The notes under the pieces were generated by a model, which was not told where the DNA came from, did no database searches, and worked only from the letters and a program-made list of their open reading frames with translations. A stretch of 45,539 nucleotides of DNA, from NCBI GenBank assembly GCA_937974175.1, contig CALJIG010000079.1, positions 1 through 45,539 on the forward strand, read 5' to 3'. This DNA is from an uncultured Ignavibacteria bacterium (GTDB taxonomy: Bacteria > Bacteroidota > Ignavibacteria > Tepidaquicellales > Tepidaquicellaceae). Shown here piece after piece: positions 16,540-24,447 of this stretch (position 1 is the stretch's first letter; each line of letters begins with the position of its first letter). The position numbers and the translations under genes were made by a program.

Positions 16540-17973
16540 ATGAAAGAAATTCCTTCCACATATTCAGAGCTCAGAAAAAATTTAGACTCCGGAAATATTA
16601 CCTGCGTTGAAACAGTAAATTATTACCTGTCAAAAATAAATGAAAGAGAAAGCTTAAATGTTTTCATTTCTCTTTTTGAAAACGAAGCGCTTGAACAGGC
16701 AAAATTAATAGATGAAAAAATAAAGAACGGAACTGGGGGAGAACTTGCCGGAATGGTAATCTCTGTAAAAGATGTTATTTCAGTTAAAGATGCCTTACTC
16801 ACGTGCGGCTCAAAAATACTCAGCAACTTCAATGCTATATATGATGCAACCGTTATAAAAAGGCTTAAAGATGCCGATGCTATTTTGATCGGAAAAGTTA
16901 ACTGCGATGAATTTGCAATGGGTTCTTCCAATGAAAATTCATTTTACGGAGTTACAAAAAATCCTATAGATGAAACAAGAGTTCCCGGCGGCTCGTCAGG
17001 CGCAAGCGCAGTTTCAGTTGCTGCCGATATGTGCATGGTCTCTCTCGGCTCAGAAACAGGCGGCTCAATAAGACAGCCTGCATCATTCTGCGGCATTACA
17101 GGATTAAAAGCTACTTACGGAAGAATATCACGTTTTGGTCTTGTTGCATTTGCTTCATCATTCGATTCCATCGGCGTCTTTGCAAAAGAAAATGAAAATA
17201 TTGCAAGAGTAATGAAGGTAATTTCAGGAAGAGATGAACAGGATTCAACTTCTGCTGAAGTTGAAGTTCCAAACTATACAGAAGAAATAAAAGAAAAATT
17301 AGACCCGAAGAAAATAAAAATTGGATTCGCAAAAGAATATTTCGGCGAAGGATTGAATGAAGAAATAAAACGCACAATTCTAGCAAAACTTGAGCATCTG
17401 AAAAATAAAGGATTTGAAGTTGTAGAAGTCGAGCTTCCATATACAAAATATGCAATTCAAACTTACTATATTCTAACATGCGCAGAAGCATCCAGTAATC
17501 TATCACGCTATGACGGTGTAAGATACGGCGTGCGCTCGGAAAATTCTGATGTGATGGAAGATATGTATGTGAATACGCGCTCTGAAGGTTTCGGTCCAGA
17601 AGTAAAAAGAAGAATTATGCTTGGAACTTATGTGCTGTCATCGGGATATTATGATGCATACTATCGCAAAGGACAAAAAGTGAGACGCCTGATCAAACAG
17701 GATTTTGAAAATGCTTTTGAAAAAGTTGATTATATAATTTCGCCGACAACACCAACGACTGCATTCAAAATCGGAGATAAAGTTGATGACCCGCTTGCAA
17801 TGTACTTGAATGATATTTACACTGTGTCTGTAAATCTTGCCGGTAACTGCGGTCTATCAGTGCCGATAGGAAAAGATAAAGACGGGCTTCCGTTTGGCGT
17901 TCAGGTTATGGGCAGAAAATTTGATGAGGCAGGATTATTAAAAATGGCAGATTTATTGTCAGGGCAAGAATAA
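16540..17973 (+). CDS. gatA: Asp/Glu-tRNA amidotransferase subunit A
   Basis: Releases ammonia from glutamine or asparagine so that GatB can amidate misacylated Glu-tRNA(Gln) or Asp-tRNA(Asn). 477 residues. The amidase-signature Ser-Ser-Lys triad is present: Lys77 in VKDV, and serines in PGGSSGASA and GSETGGSIRQPASF. gatB and gatC are elsewhere. The gene is convergent with the histidine kinase gene, whose stop abuts the gatA stop without a spacer. Confidence 0.96.
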   Translation: MKEIPSTYSELRKNLDSGNITCVETVNYYLSKINERESLNVFISLFENEALEQAKLIDEKIKNGTGGELAGMVISVKDVISVKDALLTCGSKILSNFNAIYDATVIKRLKDADAILIGKVNCDEFAMGSSNENSFYGVTKNPIDETRVPGGSSGASAVSVAADMCMVSLGSETGGSIRQPASFCGITGLKATYGRISRFGLVAFASSFDSIGVFAKENENIARVMKVISGRDEQDSTSAEVEVPNYTEEIKEKLDPKKIKIGFAKEYFGEGLNEEIKRTILAKLEHLKNKGFEVVEVELPYTKYAIQTYYILTCAEASSNLSRYDGVRYGVRSENSDVMEDMYVNTRSEGFGPEVKRRIMLGTYVLSSGYYDAYYRKGQKVRRLIKQDFENAFEKVDYIISPTTPTTAFKIGDKVDDPLAMYLNDIYTVSVNLAGNCGLSVPIGKDKDGLPFGVQVMGRKFDEAGLLKMADLLSGQE

Positions 17974-19056
17974 CTAACGAGTCAGATTAAATTCAAACTT
18001 CGTTCCTTTATTCTCCTCGCTCTCTACTTTTATATGGCTCTTATGCACTTCAAGAATGTGTTTTACAATTGAAAGCCCGAGACCACTGCCGCCGACATCT
18101 CTGGAACGCGTTTTATCTACCCGATAAAATCTTTCAAACAATCTTGGCAAGTCAGCTTTAGGAATTCCGATGCCGTTATCTTCTACTGATATCGTAACTT
18201 CTTTCGGCTTCAGCTCAGTGGAGACTTTTATTATTCCGTCTGCATTTGTATACTTCACAGCATTATCAATCAAATTAATCATCACCTGCTTCAGTCTTTC
18301 TTCATCACCGAAAACATTTACTCCGTTCGAGCTTCCCGGATTGAATTCAATCTTTATATTTTTTTTCTGAGCTATTCCCTGCAAGTCATCAATCGTTCTT
18401 TTTATCATTTCATTCACTCTGAAATATCTTTTGCTCATCTTCATTCCGGCTTCGAACTTTGAAATGCTTATAAGGTCGTCTACTAAATCTTTTAATCTGT
18501 ATGTTTGTTTAATAGCCCGCTGCAAAAAATCCTCTGCAACAGCTTTATCATTCATTGCGCCGTCAACAAGTGTTTCCAATGAAAGCTGTATTGCAAAAAT
18601 AGGGGTGCGGAGCTCGTGCGTAACATTGCCTAAAAATTCGTTTCTGTTTACTTTAAATGTTTTTGCCGTCTGCAAATCATTAGATAATCTTTCTGCAACT
18701 TCTACAAGAAGATTATTAATATTATATATGTAAAGCGATTTTGATTTTTCGTCCTTGTATTGAATCAGCTCTGCCAGGATTTCATTCACTGCAGAAATTT
18801 CATTATCAAGGTCATCACCGTTATCGGTTTTTGAACTTAACTTTGTAGTAATTTTTGAAAGGTCCTGAAGAGGCTTGAAGAGTTCGAATTTAATAAATGC
18901 AAATGTTGCGCTGTAGCATACAATCATTATTACCCCGGAAGCAATTAATGTCTCGTTTGAAACATCAATCACTTTTGAAAGGATAATTATAAATACAAAA
19001 AATAATAGTGAGTATAGGAGTGTAAATTTCGAGAAGAGTTTTAATCTGTTCTTCAT
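17974..19056 (-). CDS. Sensor histidine kinase (PhoR-like)
   Basis: Membrane sensor, 360 residues. Two membrane helices (about 13-30 and 38-56) with almost no periplasmic loop suggest it senses within the membrane or through a partner. A linker/coiled coil (to ~138) is followed by the dimerisation domain with His147 in VTHELRTPI, then the ATPase domain with N box QVMINLIDNAVKYT, G1 VEDNGIGIP and G2 GGSGLGLSIV. It starts 13 bases after the response regulator gene and forms a pair with it. The signal is unknown; phosphate control is only suggested by the PhoR-like layout. Confidence 0.93.
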   Translation of the reverse strand: MKNRLKLFSKFTLLYSLLFFVFIIILSKVIDVSNETLIASGVIMIVCYSATFAFIKFELFKPLQDLSKITTKLSSKTDNGDDLDNEISAVNEILAELIQYKDEKSKSLYIYNINNLLVEVAERLSNDLQTAKTFKVNRNEFLGNVTHELRTPIFAIQLSLETLVDGAMNDKAVAEDFLQRAIKQTYRLKDLVDDLISISKFEAGMKMSKRYFRVNEMIKRTIDDLQGIAQKKNIKIEFNPGSSNGVNVFGDEERLKQVMINLIDNAVKYTNADGIIKVSTELKPKEVTISVEDNGIGIPKADLPRLFERFYRVDKTRSRDVGGSGLGLSIVKHILEVHKSHIKVESEENKGTKFEFNLTR

Positions 19057-19069
19057 CTATACAATATAA

Positions 19070-19783
19070 TTACTTCGCTTCTTTAAATCTATAGCCGAGA
19101 CCCTTAATTGTTTCAATGTAATCATTGTACTCGCCGAGCTTCTCTCTTACCTTAGCAACGTGAACGTCTACTGTTCTATCGACAACATAAATATTCTCTC
19201 CCCAGATCTGGTTCAGCAGAATCTCACGTGAAAATACTCTGCCTCTGTTTGCAATAAGAAAATGTAAAAGCTGGAATTCTTTTTTCGGGAAGAAAATTTC
19301 TTTTTTATTTATTTTAACGGAGTGTGTAACGCTATCGACTTCAAGATTTTTAAACTTAATTATTTCATCGAGTTTATTGCTTCTCTCTGCTTCAACATTG
19401 CTTCTGCGGATAACAGACTTCACTCTGGCAATTACTTTTCTTGGTGAAAGAGGCTTGTGAATATAATCATCTGCTCCTAGCTCAAGACCCAGAATTTCAT
19501 CTATCTCATTTTCTTTTGCTGTTAAAAATATTACCGGAATTTTTGCGTTGGCGGGATTTTGTTTCAGTTGTTTGCAGACTTCAAAGCCGTTCAGTTCAGG
19601 CATCATTATATCAAGCAGAATTAAATCAGGATGATTCCCAACCAGTTCAAGTGCTTCTTTACCGTTATATGCAGTTAAAACCTCAAATTCATGTTCTTTT
19701 TCGAGATTGTATTTTAAAATATCGACGATATCTTTTTCGTCATCTACTACCAGTATTTTCTTTTTCACCTTATTGTTTTTCAT
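19070..19783 (-). CDS. OmpR/PhoB-family response regulator
   Basis: Receiver domain (about 8-125) with Asp14/Asp15 in VVDDE, phospho-acceptor Asp58 in LLDIMMP, and the switch residues in FLTAKE and DDYIHKPLSP, then a winged-helix DNA-binding domain (about 145-238) ending DYIETIKGLGYRF. 238 residues from the ATG at 19783; a TTG just upstream would add one residue. It precedes the sensor kinase gene and follows the oxidoreductase gene by 37 bases. Confidence 0.95.
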   Translation of the reverse strand: MKNNKVKKKILVVDDEKDIVDILKYNLEKEHEFEVLTAYNGKEALELVGNHPDLILLDIMMPELNGFEVCKQLKQNPANAKIPVIFLTAKENEIDEILGLELGADDYIHKPLSPRKVIARVKSVIRRSNVEAERSNKLDEIIKFKNLEVDSVTHSVKINKKEIFFPKKEFQLLHFLIANRGRVFSREILLNQIWGENIYVVDRTVDVHVAKVREKLGEYNDYIETIKGLGYRFKEAK

Positions 19784-19820
19784 CAATATACACTATTAAT
19801 GTAAAGAAAACGTAAAGTTT

Positions 19821-20828
19821 TTATTTTAAAATTACTTCCTTTCCCAGACTTGCCGACTTGTAAATTGCGTCCACAATCTTCATTCTTGAAAGTGCTTCCT
19901 CGCCGTTGCAAATAATTTCAGCTTCGTTGTTAATCACTTTTACAAAGTGCTGAAGTTCAAATTCATAACTCTTCTTAAACTGATTTGCTGGCATCTGTAA
20001 TTTGTTAGGAGTAATATTAAATAATTTACCATCCATTTTTTTATAGATGCGCAGCGGATTTATTGCAGAGCTTCCCGTCTTACCGAATACATTGCAATAA
20101 AATAATTCACCTTCTCTTTGCAGGCTCCAGCTTGTTTCAATTGAAAGTGTTGAACCGTTCTTAAATTTTATCAGAGTTATATTGGAATCTTCTACGTTCT
20201 TTGTATTATGGTTATAATTCACTGCCGATACACTATGCGGCTCAGGGAAACCAAGCATCCACATTCCAAGGTCAAGCATTACAATTCCATTATCTAATAA
20301 TACTCCCCCGCCTGATTTTTCTTTTTCAAGAAACCACTTCTGGTCAGAGCTTTGTGTTTTTATCCATCCTGTCTTTACGTAGAAAGGCTCGCCTATTTCT
20401 TTTCCTTTCACAAAAGTTTTCATAAGCATTACATCGTTACGAAAACGATTGTTCATGCCAATCATCAGTTTCTTTTTATGCTTTTTCGCAGCTTCAACTA
20501 TATCTTCAGCTTCAGCATAATTTCTTGCAATAGGTTTTTCTACAAGCACATCTTTACCTGCTGCAAAAGATTTTAATGCTAGCTCTCTGTGTGCATCCGT
20601 CTGCGCAGTAATAATTACTGCGGCAATGTCGGGATTCTCTTCGAGCATCTTATCGAAATCTTTGTAACATTTTTTTATTCCGTATTTAGATGCTATTTGT
20701 TTTGCTTTGGATAGCTCAAGGTCGCATACAGCTGTAATTTCAACGTCGTTCATTTTAGATAGAATCGGAATATGGTTTACCTGTGCTATTCCGCCTAGTC
20801 CTACAATTGCGAGTTGGGTTTTGCTCAT
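19821..20828 (-). CDS. Gfo/Idh/MocA-family NAD(P)-dependent oxidoreductase
   Basis: 335 residues. An N-terminal Rossmann fold with VGLGGIAQVNHI binds the nucleotide, VEKPIA holds the conserved Lys of the family, and the C-terminal alpha/beta domain follows from about 130. Such enzymes oxidise or reduce sugars and inositols; the substrate cannot be deduced. The SRP RNA gene lies 46 bases upstream on the same strand, and the two-component regulators follow. Confidence 0.9.
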   Translation of the reverse strand: MSKTQLAIVGLGGIAQVNHIPILSKMNDVEITAVCDLELSKAKQIASKYGIKKCYKDFDKMLEENPDIAAVIITAQTDAHRELALKSFAAGKDVLVEKPIARNYAEAEDIVEAAKKHKKKLMIGMNNRFRNDVMLMKTFVKGKEIGEPFYVKTGWIKTQSSDQKWFLEKEKSGGGVLLDNGIVMLDLGMWMLGFPEPHSVSAVNYNHNTKNVEDSNITLIKFKNGSTLSIETSWSLQREGELFYCNVFGKTGSSAINPLRIYKKMDGKLFNITPNKLQMPANQFKKSYEFELQHFVKVINNEAEIICNGEEALSRMKIVDAIYKSASLGKEVILK

Positions 20829-20874
20829 AGAAAAGTTAGGTTAGAATTTGAAGTTTTAGTTGAAGGAGTAAAAA

Positions 20875-20968
20875 GTCAAGACACCCGAATCACATATGAT
20901 TATTACTTACCGTTGCTTCATTCCTGACCTGGCGGGGTTGGGTAATGTCACATTGTTCGGGGCTTGAC
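20875..20968 (-). ncRNA. ffs: Signal recognition particle RNA, small bacterial type (4.5S)
   Basis: On the minus strand the 94 bases begin GTCAAGCCCCGAA and end TTCGGGTGTCTTGAC, whose outer parts pair (GTCAAG/CTTGAC and CCCGAA/TTCGGG). The middle carries the Ffh-binding helix 8: CGCCAGG, then TCA-GGAA-TGA, then AGCAACGG. GGAA is the universal SRP tetraloop, and CAGG/AGCA form the conserved symmetric loop. Five T residues follow the 3' end (20870-20874) as a short terminator. The RNA pairs with Ffh for co-translational targeting; ffh is not in the window. Confidence 0.93.
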
Positions 20969-21054
20969 AAATTTAACTCAATATAACTTTAACTGATTGA
21001 AAATTAAATAAACTAAAAAATACCTTTTTATTTCTATTATTTCATCTCAACATT

Positions 21055-21188
21055 AAAATTGCCACGACTTTTAAGTCGTGGAATAAGATTAAACTAAGTG
21101 ATTGGCTTTAGCCAAAATTACTATTTACCCTAAAGGGTAAAAATAGAGATATACTTATTACCACGGCTTAAAAGCCGTGGCAATTCAA
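21055..21188. repeat. Composite element of four hairpins
   Basis: Four consecutive inverted repeats: CCACGACTT/AAGTCGTGG (21062-21081), TTGGC-TTTA-GCCAA (21102-21115), TTTACCC-TAAA-GGGTAAA (21124-21141) and CCACGGCTT/AAGCCGTGG (21161-21180). The outer two resemble each other, and the flanks AATTGCC and GGCAATT make the whole element roughly palindromic. It lies between the HIT gene and the SRP RNA gene. Confidence 0.85.
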
Positions 21189-21223
21189 TAACAAAATTAA
21201 TTATTATCAACCTTTACTAAACG

Positions 21224-21643
21224 TTAGATAAATAGTTTAATTTTCTCTGCTGTCTCATCCAGGGGTTTTCTTTCCTTCGGTATAAAATATTCATCCGAAA
21301 ATTTTAATCCGAAACCGTCATTTTTAAATCTGGGAACAATATGAATATGTAAGTGAAATATTTCCTGACCGGCTTCCTCTCCGTTTGCAATTAAATTAAG
21401 CACACCTTCACACTTCACAGATTTTGAAACAGCATTGTTCAGTTTTTTAGTAACTGCCATTAAGTGCTTTGCAGTTTCTTCGTCGCAATCATCCAGCGTA
21501 ACAAAATGTTTCTTTGGCACAACAAGTAAATGCCCTTCATTCACCGGTTGAATATCCATGAAAGCAATGGCAATATCATCTTCATAAACAATTGAAGATT
21601 GAAACTCTTTGTTTATTATTTTACAAAAGGTGCAGTCGTCCAT
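21224..21643 (-). CDS. HIT-family nucleotide-binding protein
   Basis: 139 residues from the ATG at 21643. A TTG 24 bases upstream falls inside an inverted repeat and is rejected. The N-terminus MDDCTFCKI has the two Cys of the PKCI-like zinc site, and HLHIHIVPR is the histidine triad. Family members hydrolyse nucleoside phosphoramidates or dinucleoside polyphosphates. It is 118 bases downstream of the LptF/G-like gene. Confidence 0.93.
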   Translation of the reverse strand: MDDCTFCKIINKEFQSSIVYEDDIAIAFMDIQPVNEGHLLVVPKKHFVTLDDCDEETAKHLMAVTKKLNNAVSKSVKCEGVLNLIANGEEAGQEIFHLHIHIVPRFKNDGFGLKFSDEYFIPKERKPLDETAEKIKLFI

Positions 21644-21660
21644 ATTAATATTTTTAATCT

Positions 21661-21742
21661 GCCACAAAATCTCTAAAGCACAAAGGATTACAAAAATTAT
21701 TTTATAGTTTAGTGTAATTTAGAGCTTTGGTGTTTTTGTGGC
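21661..21742. repeat. Imperfect long inverted repeat upstream of the HIT gene
   Basis: GCCACAAAA (21661-21669) pairs with TTTTGTGGC (21734-21742), and further similarity continues inward on both arms around CTAAAGCACAAAGG and AGAGCTTTGG. It resembles the dispersed 'CACAAAG' intergenic repeats of this phylum. This is inference from pattern only. Confidence 0.6.
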
Positions 21743-21761
21743 AAGTAATTGCCTGAAAAAC

Positions 21762-23096
21762 TTACGATGACTTCTTCATCAAAATTAATCCGAACACTCC
21801 CAGTACAATATTTGCAAACCACATTCCCAGCATAGGACTAAGCAATGCCCTATCTGCAAACTTCTCACCGCCTATGAGCGATGCCCAGTATAATAAAAAG
21901 AAAAATAATGAAAGTCCGGCTGCAATACCGAAGCCTCCCCTCCTCACTCTGTAACCCAGCGGCGCGCCAATCAATGCAAAGACTATACATGAAAACGGAA
22001 TGGAATATTTTTTATAGATCTCAACATCATACTGGTCAACCTGTTTCTCAAGTTCTTTTTTTATATTTGCCTGGCTCTTATAATCATTGCGGTAAGTCAT
22101 AATTCTTGAATACAACATCTTCAGTGAATCATAACTGTAATTTTTATTTGCAGTATCTTTTTTATCCAGCAATACCGCTACCGGTATTTTATAGACAGTA
22201 TCAGTAAATTTATATTTTGATAAAGCAATTATATCGGGATATGCGCGGGTAAAAACCTGAGCGCTCAACGTCGCTGCTGATTTTTTTAAGCTGTCTACAA
22301 TCTGATTCATCGCATATGATGAAAGTTCCCTGTCACCTCGGGAAAAAGCATTATCACCTGACTGCTGAAAGCCGAACCCTTTAGCATCCATAATAATCCT
22401 GTGCTTATCAAATTTCACCACTCTGTATTTATTTGTGTAGTCAAGATTGTTGAGCTGATGAATTTCTCCGTTGGAAAGATTCATTACAATGTGGTTAAAA
22501 TCACTTGTAAAACTTATATCGCCTTTCTCTGCAGTAATAACATTTCGTGTTGCAGGGTTTGAGTAATCCGATATATAAATGTCTTCAAGGTTATTATTGT
22601 TCTCAAAAGTTTTTTTAACAAGAATTTTAAATCCGCCGATATCATCGGAAAACTTCCCTGCTTCCAATATAAACGTAGGCTTTGTTTTTGATATATCAGT
22701 GAGAAGAACTCTTGCTTTATGATTTGCCTCAGGAAGAATATCATTATTAAATCTTACCATGGCGTAAGATAAAATCACAGAGGCGATAAGCACCGGAGCC
22801 ATAAGCTTGGGCAGGCTCAAACCGCTTGCCTTCATTATTGTAATTTCATTATCGGAAGACATCGAACCGAATGCCATCAGCGTTGCAACCAGCACTGCCA
22901 TAGGAGCGGCAAGTGTTACAATCCATGCGAGATTAAATGTTATAAGCTGGAAAATAATCCAAAGGCTCAGACCTTTGCCTACAAGCTGGTCGAGAGCCTT
23001 GATTAAGAATTGAAATAAGAATAGAAAAAAAATAGTAAAGAATGAGAAGATAAATGGTCCAACGTGCGCTTTGAGTATGTATCTATAAAGAATCAT
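21762..23096 (-). CDS. LptF/LptG-family permease (YjgP/YjgQ)
   Basis: Inner-membrane component of the machine that extracts lipopolysaccharide and pushes it along the LptA bridge. 444 residues: three N-terminal helices (about 12-35, 50-75, 95-115), a large periplasmic beta-jellyroll region (about 120-350), and three C-terminal helices (about 365-440). AAPMAVLVATLMAFG and SDNEITIMKASG are hallmark segments. Whether it is F or G cannot be settled. It is the last gene of an apparent minus-strand operon beginning with kbl. Confidence 0.9.
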   Translation of the reverse strand: MILYRYILKAHVGPFIFSFFTIFFLFLFQFLIKALDQLVGKGLSLWIIFQLITFNLAWIVTLAAPMAVLVATLMAFGSMSSDNEITIMKASGLSLPKLMAPVLIASVILSYAMVRFNNDILPEANHKARVLLTDISKTKPTFILEAGKFSDDIGGFKILVKKTFENNNNLEDIYISDYSNPATRNVITAEKGDISFTSDFNHIVMNLSNGEIHQLNNLDYTNKYRVVKFDKHRIIMDAKGFGFQQSGDNAFSRGDRELSSYAMNQIVDSLKKSAATLSAQVFTRAYPDIIALSKYKFTDTVYKIPVAVLLDKKDTANKNYSYDSLKMLYSRIMTYRNDYKSQANIKKELEKQVDQYDVEIYKKYSIPFSCIVFALIGAPLGYRVRRGGFGIAAGLSLFFFLLYWASLIGGEKFADRALLSPMLGMWFANIVLGVFGLILMKKSS

Positions 23097-23124
23097 TCAT
23101 TGATTTTCATTGTTGAAATAAACT

Positions 23125-23544
23125 TCATTCACTGTTTACTTTTGTCCATTTTTGTGACCCACCTGTCGGGTCAGTATTGATTGCCCCTGCTGTTACTGAA
23201 ACAGTGTTTTCATTGGAGAAATTTATATTTTTTGAACTATAAATTTCACTGCAATCTCCTTTAACTTTAACTATATCAATAATAGAGTACTTCCCATCAC
23301 CTTCCTTAAATATGTTCATCCATTTCACATCATTTTCATTATAGCAGCTTTCCATCATCTTTTGCGGAACTGTAATTAGTTTCCCTTCAAGATTACTGCC
23401 GTCTTTATATACTTTCAACTGAGCTCCTGCAAAGTCACCATCCTTCAATTCCCACGTACCGATAAGATTATCCTGAGCGTGTAAATTTGATAACGAAAAA
23501 AGGGACAGAAAAATTACAGCAAATATAGAAATATTTATTTTCAT
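23125..23544 (-). CDS. Secreted small protein of tandem family, member 3
   Basis: 139 residues with a signal peptide ending NLHAQ. The mature part begins NLIGTWELKDGDFAGAQLKVY and ends SQKWTKVNSE. It shares GTWE, the KWMNI segment and two conserved Cys (SCYNE and GDCSE) with its two neighbours, but is the most divergent of the three. The GTW...WTK frame recalls small lipocalin-like or DUF2147-like domains, without a firm match. It lies 14 bases after member 2 and 28 bases before the LptF/G-like gene. Confidence 0.85.
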   Translation of the reverse strand: MKINISIFAVIFLSLFSLSNLHAQDNLIGTWELKDGDFAGAQLKVYKDGSNLEGKLITVPQKMMESCYNENDVKWMNIFKEGDGKYSIIDIVKVKGDCSEIYSSKNINFSNENTVSVTAGAINTDPTGGSQKWTKVNSE

Positions 23545-23558
23545 TTGAGTTTAAAAAA

Positions 23559-23981
23559 TTATTCATCGCTTATTTTAGTCCATGTCTGAAAACTTCCTGC
23601 TGTGGTCGGGTCAGTCTTCGTAGCTGTAATTGTAATATGTGTATCATCTGTAAACTCAATGTATTTATAAGTATACCACGAATTACACTCAGGGCTTTTT
23701 GTCAAGTCATCCAATTCATAATAGTTGTCACCGGCTTTAAGAATATTCATCCATTTTATTTCACCGACTTTGAAACAGCCACCAATCATTGATTGAGTTA
23801 CAAGTACAATTTTTCCCCGGAACGAATCTCCGGTTTTAAAAACTTTAATCTTTACACCTGCCAAATTATCACCGGTTCTTTCCCATGTGCCGACTAACTT
23901 ATCCTGAGCATATAAATTTGTTAGCGATAAAAGAGACAGAAAAATTACAGTACAAAACAGTTTAGTTAAATTATATTTCAT
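23559..23981 (-). CDS. Secreted small protein of tandem family, member 2
   Basis: 140 residues; signal peptide ending NLYAQ. The mature domain begins DKLVGTWERTGDNLAG and has Cys residues in GGCFKV and PECNSW that could form a disulphide, then FQTWTKISD at the end. It is very similar to member 1, so the duplication is recent. The start is preceded by AACCCCA, as in member 1 and in the porin gene. The function is unknown; the predicted place is periplasm or outside. Confidence 0.88.
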   Translation of the reverse strand: MKYNLTKLFCTVIFLSLLSLTNLYAQDKLVGTWERTGDNLAGVKIKVFKTGDSFRGKIVLVTQSMIGGCFKVGEIKWMNILKAGDNYYELDDLTKSPECNSWYTYKYIEFTDDTHITITATKTDPTTAGSFQTWTKISDE

Positions 23982-23995
23982 TGGGGTTTGTTAAA

Positions 23996-24418
23996 TTAAT
24001 TATCGCTTATTTTAGTCCAGGTCTGGAAATTCCCGGATGTAGTTGGGTCAGTCGTCATAGATGTAATTGTTATATGTGTGTCATCTGCAAACTCTATATA
24101 TTTATATGCGTACCATGATTCACAGCTGCTGCTTTTTGATAAGTCGTCCATTTCATAGTAACCTTTGCCGGCTTTTATAATATTCATCCATTTAATTTCA
24201 CCGACTCCAAAACAGCCGTCAATCATTGACTGCGTTGCGAAAACAATTTTACCTTTGAATGTGCTTCCTGTCTTGAAAACTTTTACCTGTGCTCCTGCAA
24301 AGTCATCGCCCGTTCTTTCCCATGTACCGACTAGTTTATCCTGAGCATATAAATTTGTCAGAGAAATAAAAGATAATACAAAAACTGCAAAGAACAGTCT
24401 GATTGTTTTTTGTTTCAT
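23996..24418 (-). CDS. Secreted small protein of tandem family, member 1
   Basis: 140 residues; signal peptide ending NLYAQ. The domain has GTWERTGDDFAGAQVKVF, DGCFGVGEIKWMNI, a second Cys in SSCESW, and the terminal FQTWTKISD. It lies 29 bases after kbl and 14 before member 2, so all three are probably co-transcribed with kbl and the LptF/G-like gene. No family is firmly recognised. Confidence 0.88.
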   Translation of the reverse strand: MKQKTIRLFFAVFVLSFISLTNLYAQDKLVGTWERTGDDFAGAQVKVFKTGSTFKGKIVFATQSMIDGCFGVGEIKWMNIIKAGKGYYEMDDLSKSSSCESWYAYKYIEFADDTHITITSMTTDPTTSGNFQTWTKISDN

Positions 24419-24447
24419 TGGGGTTGAATTTATTTATTGAATGTAAA

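Larger units (their letters stand above)
20829..21223. other. Region with SRP RNA and a four-hairpin element
   Basis: No protein gene is seen. The stretch holds the SRP RNA on the minus strand (20875-20968), an A+T-rich spacer, and a composite of four palindromes (21055-21188). Confidence 0.8.

Noticed and set aside
21643..21667. Upstream TTG start for the HIT protein
   Set aside because: It lies inside an inverted repeat and adds residues foreign to the family; MDDCTFC is the natural start.
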